A program made the position numbers and the translations under genes. A DNA stretch of 64,000 nucleotides from an uncultured bacterium (GTDB lineage: Bacteria > Cyanobacteriota > Vampirovibrionia > Gastranaerophilales > Gastranaerophilaceae): positions 23,953 to 87,952 of the forward strand of contig CADAYE010000003.1 of the NCBI GenBank assembly GCA_902792085.1, read 5' to 3'. Of the stretch, positions 25,311 to 34,121 are shown one piece after another. Position 1 is the first letter of the stretch, and every line of letters begins with the position of its first letter. The notes under the pieces were generated by a model. That model was not told the origin of the DNA. It ran no database searches and was given only the letters and a program-made list of their open reading frames with translations.

Positions 25311-26869
25311 AAAATAAATTGTTACTTTTATCGGCTCTTATTTGTTTAAGCGGTTTTGCTTGTGCAAATGCAAATCTTACATTAACAGATATTACATCAC
25401 CCCAAAAACCGGCATACAGAGTCGGAATTTCGGAAGTTCCGGAAAATCCTTATGTCCAATCGGCAGCTAAGGCTGAAACATTAGAGCAAACAATTCAAAA
25501 GCAAACCGCTCAAAATAATGATGAATCGAATTATGCAGATTTGAATATAAAAAGATTGTCAAAAGAAATTGCCTATGATTTGGAATGTGAGGAACAGGAG
25601 ATGGTAGGAGATTTATCTCTGCTTTGGCAGGGTGCCGCAATGCAAAGTGATACCATAAATTTTGCACTCTATAAACTCGCAAATCCTGATGCGGATAAGC
25701 CTAATAAAAGTACCGTAAAAAATATGCTAAAAACAATCGCAAGTATGTCAACTTTAGTAGGTGCGGGTATTTCAAATCCTTTACTTGCTGGAACATCTTT
25801 AATCGGTTCAAATGTTTTGGGAATTATGACTCAGGACACTAAAGCACTTAATTACAAATATTCAAAAGTTAATGATGCGGATATGATTATTCTTATTCGC
25901 AAGGTAGAAGATCTTCAGCAGAAAACGGTTGATTTGTATTATGATTATATGAATTCCAAAAAACAACTTGATATGGCAACAAAACTTGCAACAGAACGCA
26001 AACAAAGATTTGAACTTGCACAGAAAAACAATGTTTCAAAAGAACTTATAGTCATAACTGATGCTTATTTCAGAACTGCAGTCGATAAGCAAAAAACAGC
26101 CCGTTCGGAATTTTTATCAAAAAGAGCGGCATTAGAACAGTTTGTCGGTAATGAAGCGTTTAGTCAATTTGAACAGGAACTTGCATTAAGAGAAGGTTCT
26201 CAAAACGGTGAAACAGCACAAACCAAAGAGGATTATGGCAAAACGGTTGCCAATATTCAAAATTATACTAATAATTTAAGTGATAGCAAAACCGCAAGCC
26301 TGTCAGGTATAGGTTACACTGATGCGGATCCGAATCTGTCAAAATTACCACCGCTTGAACCAACTCCACTGGCTCAAGAACAAAAAATTGAGCCAGAAAT
26401 TGAACAACAAACAGAACAATTAGCAAAAGAAGTTGACGAAGCTACTCAGGAAGTTAATAACAAAAAAGACAAAAAGTCTAAGAAGCTGAAAAAAGAAAAA
26501 ATTAAAAAGGAAAAAGTAAAGAAAGAAAAGGTTAAAGAGGAAAAGCCAAAGAAGGTAAAAAGAGACCCTTATGATACAAAGGGATTGATTTTCTTGCACG
26601 ATAAACAACCTGATGAAAACAATTATACCGATAATACCGCGCAAACTCAGACAGTATCGAATGAAAAAATAAAAAAAGAGAAAGTGAAAAAAGAAAAGAA
26701 AGTTAAAGAAGTTTCACAAAAACTTGAAAAAATGGATAATGCGGAAATTGTTGCACCTGAAACACAAAAACCGAAAGGTAAAATGTATCACGGTGTAGAA
26801 CTTTTACCGCTTGATGAAATAAAAGCACCGGATTTAAAACCAAACGGGTATTCAATTTTTTACAGATAA
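25307..26869 (+). CDS. Exported coiled-coil protein with Lys-rich tail, second of the pair
   Basis: 520 aa. N-terminal hydrophobic segment MKNKLLLLSALICLSGFACA (Cys19 may be lipidated). Residues about 80-290 are homologous to the upstream protein and continue into a TolC-like helical hairpin (ATERKQRFELAQKNNVSKEL ... FRTAVDKQKTARSEFLSKRA). From about 380 the sequence is Glu/Lys-rich with KKEKIKKEKVKKEK-type repeats, disordered and highly basic. It may bridge envelope components or bind acidic polymers; this is speculation. Confidence 0.65.
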   Translation: MKNKLLLLSALICLSGFACANANLTLTDITSPQKPAYRVGISEVPENPYVQSAAKAETLEQTIQKQTAQNNDESNYADLNIKRLSKEIAYDLECEEQEMVGDLSLLWQGAAMQSDTINFALYKLANPDADKPNKSTVKNMLKTIASMSTLVGAGISNPLLAGTSLIGSNVLGIMTQDTKALNYKYSKVNDADMIILIRKVEDLQQKTVDLYYDYMNSKKQLDMATKLATERKQRFELAQKNNVSKELIVITDAYFRTAVDKQKTARSEFLSKRAALEQFVGNEAFSQFEQELALREGSQNGETAQTKEDYGKTVANIQNYTNNLSDSKTASLSGIGYTDADPNLSKLPPLEPTPLAQEQKIEPEIEQQTEQLAKEVDEATQEVNNKKDKKSKKLKKEKIKKEKVKKEKVKEEKPKKVKRDPYDTKGLIFLHDKQPDENNYTDNTAQTQTVSNEKIKKEKVKKEKKVKEVSQKLEKMDNAEIVAPETQKPKGKMYHGVELLPLDEIKAPDLKPNGYSIFYR

Positions 26870-26885
26870 AAACAAAATTTTTATT

Positions 26886-27536
26886 ATGCAATTTGTAAAT
26901 TACGAAATAAAAACAGGCGAAGAAAACATGCAAATTGATTCTGATTTGCTTGAGTATGCTATCGAAAATAAATTAAAAGAACCCATTTTCAGATTATATG
27001 GCTGGAAACCTTCGTGTGTATCATTAGGTAGAAATCAGAATGATGAATTTTTGGATAAAGAGTATCTAACAAAATGCGGGATTGATGTTGTCAGGCGTTT
27101 GACCGGCGGTCGTGCGCTTTTGCATGACAATGAAATCACATACAGTTATATTTGTCCTGTTTCGTATTTAGAGCATGGCGAACATGTAGTATCTTCTTAC
27201 AAGGAAATTTGTCAGATATTTATTAACAAATTTAAGACTATCGGAATTGATATTGATTTTGGTACTCAAAAACAGATAAGAACAGGTTTTGATTATTGCA
27301 TGCTTGTGTCAACCGGGGCAGATTTATGTTTTAACGGTAAAAAACTAATCGGTTCTGCCCAGTGCAGAAAACATGGTTATATTCTTCAGCATGGCTCTAT
27401 ACTGTATGATTACGATAAAGAATTATTAGAGAAAATATTTGGAGAAGAAGTATCAACAGACGAAATTACATGTATAAGGGAGATTAACCAGAGCATAACA
27501 AAAGAAGATATAGTGAAACTTTTGAATAAATCTTGA
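26886..27536 (+). CDS. lipM: Octanoyl/lipoate protein transferase, LipM-like
   Basis: 216 aa of the biotin/lipoate ligase fold. RRLTGGRALLHDNEITYSY and GKKLIGSAQCRKHGYILQHG are the substrate-binding motifs. Cys138 (FDYCMLVSTGADLCF) aligns with the acyl-thioester Cys of Bacillus LipM by counting back from GSAQ, and Lys153 is the conserved lysine, favouring octanoyl transfer over ATP-dependent lipoate ligation. No SD; it starts 16 nt after the preceding stop. Substrate would be octanoyl-ACP and a lipoyl domain or GcvH. Confidence 0.8.
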   Translation: MQFVNYEIKTGEENMQIDSDLLEYAIENKLKEPIFRLYGWKPSCVSLGRNQNDEFLDKEYLTKCGIDVVRRLTGGRALLHDNEITYSYICPVSYLEHGEHVVSSYKEICQIFINKFKTIGIDIDFGTQKQIRTGFDYCMLVSTGADLCFNGKKLIGSAQCRKHGYILQHGSILYDYDKELLEKIFGEEVSTDEITCIREINQSITKEDIVKLLNKS

Positions 27537-27623
27537 TTTTTTGGTATGTTGATGTTAATCTAAACATATATTGAGCAACTTAGCCTCTTTACTTTGTATG
27601 ATGGGAAAGTTTGCGAGATGGTG

Positions 27624-27650
27624 AGATCCTGAAACAAGTTCAGGATGACA
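27624..27650 (-). repeat. Single arm of the TGTCATCCTGAA element
   Basis: Exact 27-nt reverse-complement match to 19735-19761, without the second arm. It lies at the left edge of the tRNA-proximal repeat cluster. Confidence 0.75.
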
Positions 27651-27660
27651 TTGGACAAAA

Positions 27661-27875
27661 GTCGTCACGGGCCTGTGGCACTCTGCCGACGAGGAAGATT
27701 GATAATCTTCCGAGGAGAGGAAGGTAGCGCACGCTAACGCTGAGCCCGTTGAAAACTGAATAACAAAGTCGTCACGGGCCTGTGGCACTCTGCCGACGAG
27801 GAAGATTAATAATCTTCCGAGGAGAGGAAGGTAGCGCACGCTAACGCTGAGCCCGTTGAAAATTGAATAACAAAA
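27661..27875. repeat. Two tandem tRNA-like repeats (about 108 bp each) upstream of the tRNA
   Basis: Unit 1 27661-27767, unit 2 27768-27875, almost identical; a third partial copy (27876-27894, GTCGTCACGGGCCTGTGGC) runs into the real tRNA. Each unit begins with the tRNA's 5' acceptor strand, contains the hairpin GGAAGATT/AATCTTCC and the D-arm-like GGTAGCGCA, and ends ACGGGC...GCCCGT paired. Looks like rearranged tRNA-derived duplications. This accounts for most of the 347-bp gap after lipM. Confidence 0.75.
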
Positions 27876-27883
27876 GTCGTCAC

Positions 27884-27955
27884 GGGCCTGTGGCGCAGCG
27901 GTAGCGCAGAGGACTCATAATCCTTTGGTCGTGGGTTCGAATCCCTCCGGGCCCA
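27884..27955 (+). tRNA. tRNA with CAT anticodon (Ile2 or Met)
   Basis: 72 nt cloverleaf: acceptor GGGCCTG/CGGGCCC (one G-U), D arm GCGCAGCGGTAGCGC, anticodon stem GAGGA/TCCTT with loop CTCATAA (anticodon CAT at 27916-27918), T loop TTCGAAT with one T-T mismatch in its stem. The 3' CCA is not encoded. The ACTCATAATCC...TTGGTCG pattern resembles tRNA-Ile2 (lysidine-modified CAT) as much as elongator tRNA-Met; I lean to Ile2. Confidence 0.93.
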
Positions 27956-27958
27956 GAT

Positions 27959-27991
27959 AAAAACAGGGTAGATAATATCTACCCTGTTTTT
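27959..27991. terminator. Bidirectional terminator of tRNA and LysM gene
   Basis: Perfect 15-bp palindrome AAAAACAGGGTAGAT / ATCTACCCTGTTTTT around AAT, with T-rich ends on both strands, lying between the tRNA 3' end and the convergent gene's stop. Confidence 0.9.
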
Positions 27992-28949
27992 ATTTATGTT
28001 TTCCCTGTTTTTTTCTTGCATTCCGTATAGTTGCCATTGCCGTATTTGCATAGGCTTCTTTTAATTTAAGAGGAGTTCCGTCTTTTTTATAAACTATTTT
28101 GCCACCCTTTTTAACAGGTCGGTTTACTGTATTATAGTTTTGAAATGCGATGTTTTCATCTCCGTTTGCTTGTTTCAGTTTGTATTTATATACATAGGCT
28201 CCGATTTTAAGATTCAGGTCAAAATCTTTTTTTAGGGCAGCGTTCAAATTATCAGGAGTTTTATATTTATACAGCATTTCTCCAAAATCACCAAGTTTTA
28301 GAGTCGGGTTTGCTTTTTTTGCCGCAAACACTTTTGCAAGGCTTCCATGTTGTTTTATTAGTAATGCTAATTTTGAATCATATAATCCTGGTCTTTCGTA
28401 CATATCTCTTGGTATAATACTTGTAATTCCTGCTGGTCCTTTGCCGTTGCTTGACATAATCATTTGTTCTGAAAAATGTGATTCGTTTTGAACAATCGCT
28501 GCTAGTGAGTCTGGCTTAATTCCAACCAGAAAAGCCACATCAGTAATTCTAGATGCCATTCGGTCCACATCAATTTTATGTGCATTTTTGTCATTTTGTA
28601 TAATTATAGAAACAAGTTCTTTCCCTTGTTGTTTTGTCATTTGTTCATTTTGAGCAGGAGTTTCTTTTTTTTGTGCAGTGGAAGGTTTTGGAGGCTGGTG
28701 AGTTGACTGTGTTTCTCTTGTCGCAGCCGGTTTTTTTTTGTTTGCAGTTGCAGTTATTTCAATGGTATAACCCTGTATTGGTTCATCATTGTCTAAAGAA
28801 GGTACATTAATTTTATCGCCCTTAAAAATCAAATGAGGTTTATCTTTTAGTTTAGGGTTAAGTTCAATTATTTTTTTTATGCTTGTCTTGTATTGTTTTG
28901 CGATACTGCTTAATGTATCACCTTTTCTGATTTGGTATTCTCCGCTCAT
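27990..28949 (-). CDS. LysM protein with lytic-transglycosylase-like domain
   Basis: 319 aa from ATG 28949; an upstream in-frame GTG (28955) overlaps the AGAGGTG SD and is less likely. Residues 4-51 are one LysM peptidoglycan-binding motif (YQIRKGDTLSSIAKQYKTS). After a Pro/Thr/Gln linker, residues about 110-270 resemble an SLT/lysozyme-like domain: AAIVQNESHFSEQ offers Glu156 as catalytic acid and LKQANGDENIAFQNYN resembles the late SLT motif. No signal peptide, so export, if any, would need another route. Peptidoglycan cleavage is inferred. Confidence 0.7.
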   Translation of the reverse strand: MSGEYQIRKGDTLSSIAKQYKTSIKKIIELNPKLKDKPHLIFKGDKINVPSLDNDEPIQGYTIEITATANKKKPAATRETQSTHQPPKPSTAQKKETPAQNEQMTKQQGKELVSIIIQNDKNAHKIDVDRMASRITDVAFLVGIKPDSLAAIVQNESHFSEQMIMSSNGKGPAGITSIIPRDMYERPGLYDSKLALLIKQHGSLAKVFAAKKANPTLKLGDFGEMLYKYKTPDNLNAALKKDFDLNLKIGAYVYKYKLKQANGDENIAFQNYNTVNRPVKKGGKIVYKKDGTPLKLKEAYANTAMATIRNARKKQGKHK

Positions 28950-29079
28950 CTGCACCTCTCATTAAGTCACATCTTCTTATATATTAAAACTTTTTTTAGT
29001 ATTCATTTTTTAAAGTCTAATTTTTTGTTACATTTCTTAAAGGCTTTTTAGCCAAGTCAAGTTAAAAAATATTCAGATA

Positions 29080-29113
29080 GCAAATTTTTCTTTGTTTACT
29101 GTTTGTATATGAT
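29080..29113 (+). promoter_or_regulatory. GCAAA element 34 nt before ATG, putative leaderless promoter
   Basis: GCAAATTTTTC...TTTAC...GTATAT followed by ATG 29114, no SD. It resembles the elements before 6023, 15472, 51225 and 11853; the -10 is weak. Confidence 0.4.
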
Positions 29114-29902
29114 ATGAATATTTTACCGGTAAGTGCTTGTTCACAAAACAAAAAATATCAACCAAATTTCAAAAGTTGTATAAAAATTTATAATCCCAAA
29201 AATGTTACGAGTCTTGATATTTTTGCAAAAGATAAAGTGCGGACATCTTCTTGTCCGTTCAGATCCGATCAGGATTGGAATGATTTTATGCGTTATATTT
29301 TTTGGAATTTTGCAGGAGAAGACAAAGTAAATATTTCATCACTTGCTTGTGCCGACGGTTCAGAACCTTTGTCTTACGCATTGTATCTGTATGATAAGAC
29401 ACCAAAAAGTTATTATGGTAAATTTTATATAACTGCGAGTGATATAGATTCAGAGATGATTAAAGTTGCAAAATCAGGGAGAATAAATTTATCAAATGGT
29501 GATTTTAAAAATATTGAAAAATACATCAAAAATCCGCAAAGATATTTTACTGATTATGGCAAACCGATTAAAATTACGAATAATGTTGATGAGGAAAGAT
29601 ATTCATATAAAATAGACTCTGAAGTTCATTCGCTAATTAAATTTAAAAAATCGGATATACTGACAGAAGTCAAAAAAATGAATCCTGATGAATACTATAT
29701 TTTGAATATAAAAAATGTTTTCCCTTACTTAAAAGAAAATTATATAAATGAAGTGCTTGAAACTATGTCAAAAAAGCTGAAATCTGGCAGCATTTTTGTC
29801 TATGGGAAATATGATTTGTTAGTTTCGAATTTCAAAAACAGACTGTTTAATTTGGGCTTTTTTGAACCAAAGCAAGGTGAATGTTTTGTTCAGAAAATAT
29901 AA
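29114..29902 (+). CDS. Divergent CheR-like methyltransferase domain protein with PNFKS N-terminus
   Basis: 262 aa. After a short disordered N-terminus holding PNFKS (17-21), the protein reads like the SAM domain of CheR: ISSLACADGSEPLSYALYLY (normally WSAGCSTGEEPYS) and ITASDIDSEMIKVAKSGRIN (normally ATDID...LE.A..G.Y), and a late GKYDLL segment. The first SAM motif is degenerate (GSEP for GEEP), so activity is uncertain. There are no chemotaxis genes nearby. It converges tightly on ahcY, whose product clears the by-product of SAM-dependent methylation, but the orientation argues against an operon. Confidence 0.65.
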   Translation: MNILPVSACSQNKKYQPNFKSCIKIYNPKNVTSLDIFAKDKVRTSSCPFRSDQDWNDFMRYIFWNFAGEDKVNISSLACADGSEPLSYALYLYDKTPKSYYGKFYITASDIDSEMIKVAKSGRINLSNGDFKNIEKYIKNPQRYFTDYGKPIKITNNVDEERYSYKIDSEVHSLIKFKKSDILTEVKKMNPDEYYILNIKNVFPYLKENYINEVLETMSKKLKSGSIFVYGKYDLLVSNFKNRLFNLGFFEPKQGECFVQKI

Positions 29903-29903
29903 T

Positions 29904-31181
<1,278 letters not shown>

Positions 31182-31260
31182 TTATTAATCAATTAATGAT
31201 ATTCTATCATAAATTTTTGTTTAGAATTGTATATTATTTATTTAATCAAACCAAATTTTG

Positions 31261-31266
31261 TATAAT
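31261..31266 (+). promoter_or_regulatory. TATAAT box 7 nt before the ruvC ATG
   Basis: TATAAT followed by ATGAGTT and then ATG 31274; no SD. It predicts a leaderless ruvC mRNA. The -35 is weak (TTATTT). Confidence 0.5.
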
Positions 31267-31273
31267 ATGAGTT

Positions 31274-31765
31274 ATGAAGATATTAGGAATAGATCCCGGA
31301 ATGGCAATAGTCGGGTATTGCATATTAGAATATGACGGAAAGACTTTAACACTACTTCATTCAGGCTCAATACAAACATCAAAAGAAGATAATGAAGGAG
31401 CAAGATTAAAAGAAATTTATCAGGATTTAAAAACAGTTATTGATAAATATAAGCCTGATGTTTGTGCGATCGAAAAATTATTTTTCTTCAGAAATCTTAC
31501 AACAGTAATGCCTGTTGCGCATGCAAGAGGGGTAATTTTGCTTGCTGTTGAAGATTTTGGGCTCCCTGTTTATGAATACACTCCGATAGAGGTAAAACAA
31601 ATTTTGACGGGTTACGGTCGTGCAACAAAAAAAGAAGTTGAGCAAATGGTAAAAATTTCACTCAGCACAGATAATCTCCCCAAACTTGATGATACAGTAG
31701 ATGCTATTGCTATTGCGATTTGCTATACAAGAAGTAATGCTGTTTTTGATAAATATAAAAATTGA
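31274..31765 (+). CDS. ruvC: Holliday junction resolvase RuvC
   Basis: Cleaves Holliday junctions with RuvAB. 163 aa with the four catalytic acids at near-canonical positions: D7 (GIDPGMAIVGY), E67 (AIEKLFFF), D140 and D143 (KLDDTVDAIAIAICY). A lone TATAAT 7 nt before the ATG predicts a leaderless message. The next gene begins 31 nt after its stop. ruvA and ruvB are not in the window. Confidence 0.95.
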   Translation: MKILGIDPGMAIVGYCILEYDGKTLTLLHSGSIQTSKEDNEGARLKEIYQDLKTVIDKYKPDVCAIEKLFFFRNLTTVMPVAHARGVILLAVEDFGLPVYEYTPIEVKQILTGYGRATKKEVEQMVKISLSTDNLPKLDDTVDAIAIAICYTRSNAVFDKYKN

Positions 31766-31796
31766 GTTTTTTTGAGATAAATGATAATATATATAT

Positions 31797-32264
31797 ATGA
31801 ACAAGGTTATTTTAAAGGATTTGGTATTGTATAGTTTACTTATCGGAATCGTTTTCGGAGTAATTGCATGTATACCTTATATTTCAGGTTTTGCTCTGTT
31901 TGGAATTTTGTTTTTGACTGCACCTGCTGTAATTCTTTTGCTTATTATGTCAGGCAGGGCAGATTTGACTACACCCAAAAACAGTATAGTAAGTGGTGCT
32001 TTGGCGGGATTTTTTGCCAATATAACTTTTTCCTTTGCATATTCGATAATTGTCGCTTTGCTTTATATAACGCTAAAATTCACGACAAATTATTTTCTTA
32101 CGGCAATGATTATCAATTCACCGATATGGCTTTTAATAGTAATAATTCTTTTTGTCGGTGTTTTAACGGCTACTACAAACGCTTTTAGCGGTTTTTTGAC
32201 TTATTACATAATAAATTTAATAAGAGATATTTATGAAAAGAAACATTGTGGAGAGGATAAATAA
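31797..32264 (+). CDS. Small integral membrane protein
   Basis: 155 aa with about four hydrophobic helices (about 10-30, 33-52, 65-90, 110-145) and a basic C-terminal tail (RDIYEKKHCGEDK). No family recognised; general pattern like DUF4199/DUF5518-type small membrane proteins, unconfirmed. GATAAT 8 nt before the ATG and no SD suggest its own leaderless start besides possible read-through from ruvC. mtnA begins directly after its stop codon, so the two are translationally adjacent. Confidence 0.6.
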   Translation: MNKVILKDLVLYSLLIGIVFGVIACIPYISGFALFGILFLTAPAVILLLIMSGRADLTTPKNSIVSGALAGFFANITFSFAYSIIVALLYITLKFTTNYFLTAMIINSPIWLLIVIILFVGVLTATTNAFSGFLTYYIINLIRDIYEKKHCGEDK

Positions 32265-33320
32265 ATGGCACAATTTGAATCAAAAATCAGAACAATAGAA
32301 TGGGTGGATGACTGTTCAAGAATGGTTGACCAAACAAAATTCCCGTACGAATTTAATTATATTGATATCAAAACGGGTGATGATATGTTTGATGCAATAA
32401 AGACAATGATTGTCAGAGGTGCTCCGGCTATTGGTATAGCGGGTGCGCATGGGGTTGTTCTTTATGCATTGGAACTTCAAAAGAAAAATTTGTCTTTTGA
32501 CGAATTTAAAAAAGAGTTATTAAAAAAGTCAGATTATATCGTAACTTCTCGTCCAACTGCCGTAAATTTATACTGGGCAGTCGAAAAGCAAAAAGATATT
32601 ATAAAAAATTGTACATCTGATATTGCAACTTTAATAGATGAATTAAAAATTAATGGCAAAAAACTTGAACTTGAAGATATTGAAATCAACAAAAAAATCG
32701 GGGATTATGGCGCAATGGTTGTTCCCAAAGGTGCTACTATTCTCACTCATTGTAACGCAGGGGCACTGGCTACTGTCGGATATGGTACGGCATTAGGGGT
32801 TGTACGTAGTGCGTATGCAAATGACCCGACTGTACAGGTATTTGCGGATGAAACAAGACCTCGTCAGCAGGGTGCGAGAATTACAACACTTGAACTTGTC
32901 ATGGATGGTATTCCAGTGACGCTTATTACTGACGGCATGTGTTCATATTTTATGAAAAAAGGTATGATTGATATGGTTTGTGTAGGGGCTGACAGAATTG
33001 CGGCAAACGGTGATGCTGCAAATAAAATCGGAACTTATACGGTTGCGATTGCGGCAAAGTACCATAATATCCCGTTTTATGTCGCTGCACCGCTTTCAAC
33101 AATTGATACTTCTATTAAAACGGGGGATGAAATTGTTATAGAAGAACGCAGTCATGATGAGGTTACAACAATAAACGGTAAAAAGATTTGCGCTGAAGGT
33201 GTGAATATCATAAATCCGGGCTTTGATGTTACACCGCACGAATTAATTACGGGTATTATCACTGAAAAGGGTATTTTAAGACCAGATTACAAAGAATCTA
33301 TTGCAAAAGCATTTGAATAA
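32265..33320 (+). CDS. mtnA: S-methyl-5-thioribose-1-phosphate isomerase
   Basis: Methionine-salvage enzyme converting MTR-1-P to MTRu-1-P. 351 aa, full length. RGAPAIGIAGAHG, SRPTAVNLYWA, ILTHCNAGALATVGYGTALG (catalytic Cys), DETRPRQQGARIT, and GADRIAANGDAANKIGTY (catalytic Asp) are all present. It could alternatively be a related eIF2B-like isomerase, but the Cys and Asp motifs fit MtnA. GAGAGG in the end of the preceding gene acts as SD. The TonB-like gene follows 11 nt later. Confidence 0.93.
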   Translation: MAQFESKIRTIEWVDDCSRMVDQTKFPYEFNYIDIKTGDDMFDAIKTMIVRGAPAIGIAGAHGVVLYALELQKKNLSFDEFKKELLKKSDYIVTSRPTAVNLYWAVEKQKDIIKNCTSDIATLIDELKINGKKLELEDIEINKKIGDYGAMVVPKGATILTHCNAGALATVGYGTALGVVRSAYANDPTVQVFADETRPRQQGARITTLELVMDGIPVTLITDGMCSYFMKKGMIDMVCVGADRIAANGDAANKIGTYTVAIAAKYHNIPFYVAAPLSTIDTSIKTGDEIVIEERSHDEVTTINGKKICAEGVNIINPGFDVTPHELITGIITEKGILRPDYKESIAKAFE

Positions 33321-33331
33321 AGGAGACATTC

Positions 33332-33799
33332 ATGACACAACAAAAAAAGGGTATGGATAAAATGACAAAAGGCTTTATAATATTTATGACTGCGGCTTTT
33401 GTTATATTGTCTGTCGTTGCGGTATTTGGGAATCGTTCTTATGAGTTAAAAGGATTGGCAAAAACAAGTCAGGCTGCGCAAAGCCAAGGTGCAGGGGCAT
33501 CAGGTTCTGTTAGCCCTGAATTTCAGCCATATCTGGAAGAAATACACAAACAAATTTCTGGGAAATGGCAGCCCCCTGCTGTAAATAAGGATTCTGAAGT
33601 AGTTTTGAAATTTACTATTCTAAAAAACGGGCATGTTGCTGATGAACAGGTTTCTCAATCTTCGGGAAGCAAAGAGGTCGATGAGTCTGCTCTTACGGCA
33701 CTTCGCCGTTCATCTCCGCTTCCGCCTTTACCGTTATCTTTCCCAAGGGATCAGGTAACAGTGAATTTTAATTTTACGGTTAGAGCAAATCAATATTAA
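33332..33799 (+). CDS. TonB C-terminal-domain protein
   Basis: 155 aa: N-terminal membrane anchor (TKGFIIFMTAAFVILSVVAVFG), a short Gln/Ala/Ser linker, and a TonB_C-type domain (YLEEIHKQISGKWQPP, VVLKFTILKNGHVADEQVSQ, SSGSKEVDESALTALRRSSP). TonB transmits proton-motive force to outer-membrane receptors; this one lacks the long Pro-rich span, so reach across the periplasm would be short, and exbB/exbD are not nearby. It might be a structural envelope protein instead. GGAG before the ATG; terminator at 33817. Confidence 0.8.
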   Translation: MTQQKKGMDKMTKGFIIFMTAAFVILSVVAVFGNRSYELKGLAKTSQAAQSQGAGASGSVSPEFQPYLEEIHKQISGKWQPPAVNKDSEVVLKFTILKNGHVADEQVSQSSGSKEVDESALTALRRSSPLPPLPLSFPRDQVTVNFNFTVRANQY

Positions 33800-33816
33800 A
33801 AAAATTGTTTTTGGAT

Positions 33817-33847
33817 AAAAAGACGCAAAATTTTGCGTCTTTTTTAT
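33817..33847 (+). terminator. Intrinsic terminator after the TonB-like gene
   Basis: AGACGCAAAA/TTTTGCGTCT perfect stem flanked by A and T runs, 18 nt after the stop. The following 274 bp up to 34122 are AT-rich, with a TATAAT at 34083-34088, and no gene. Confidence 0.92.
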
Positions 33848-34121
33848 ATTAATATTGAAATCTTAACAAAATTTTACAATATTTTTTTTGGGTAATTTTT
33901 TGCATTTTGAGGTCTTTTTTGTAAAAAGAAGTGTGTATTTTTTACTTTTTTGATAAAAATTCATTCTAAAAAGTCGTATTTTTATAAAATTATGCAAAAA
34001 TTCATCTTTACATAAACTTTATATTTGGTCAAATATGCGCAATTTTTATTTTGCCGAACTTTTAATTAATATGTACTTTGGTTATAATGAAAAGGCAGTT
34101 TGGTAGTAAAACAAGCAATAT

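Noticed and set aside
27661..27955. CRISPR-like array
   Set aside because: Only two near-identical 108-bp units plus a partial one, with no spacers and no cas genes.
27555..28051. Minus-strand open frames of 94 and 81 aa across the tRNA region
   Set aside because: They are antisense readings of the tRNA and its tandem repeats (RRDSNPRPKDYESSALPLRH is a well-known spurious tRNA antisense translation) and of the TGTCATCCTGAA repeat.
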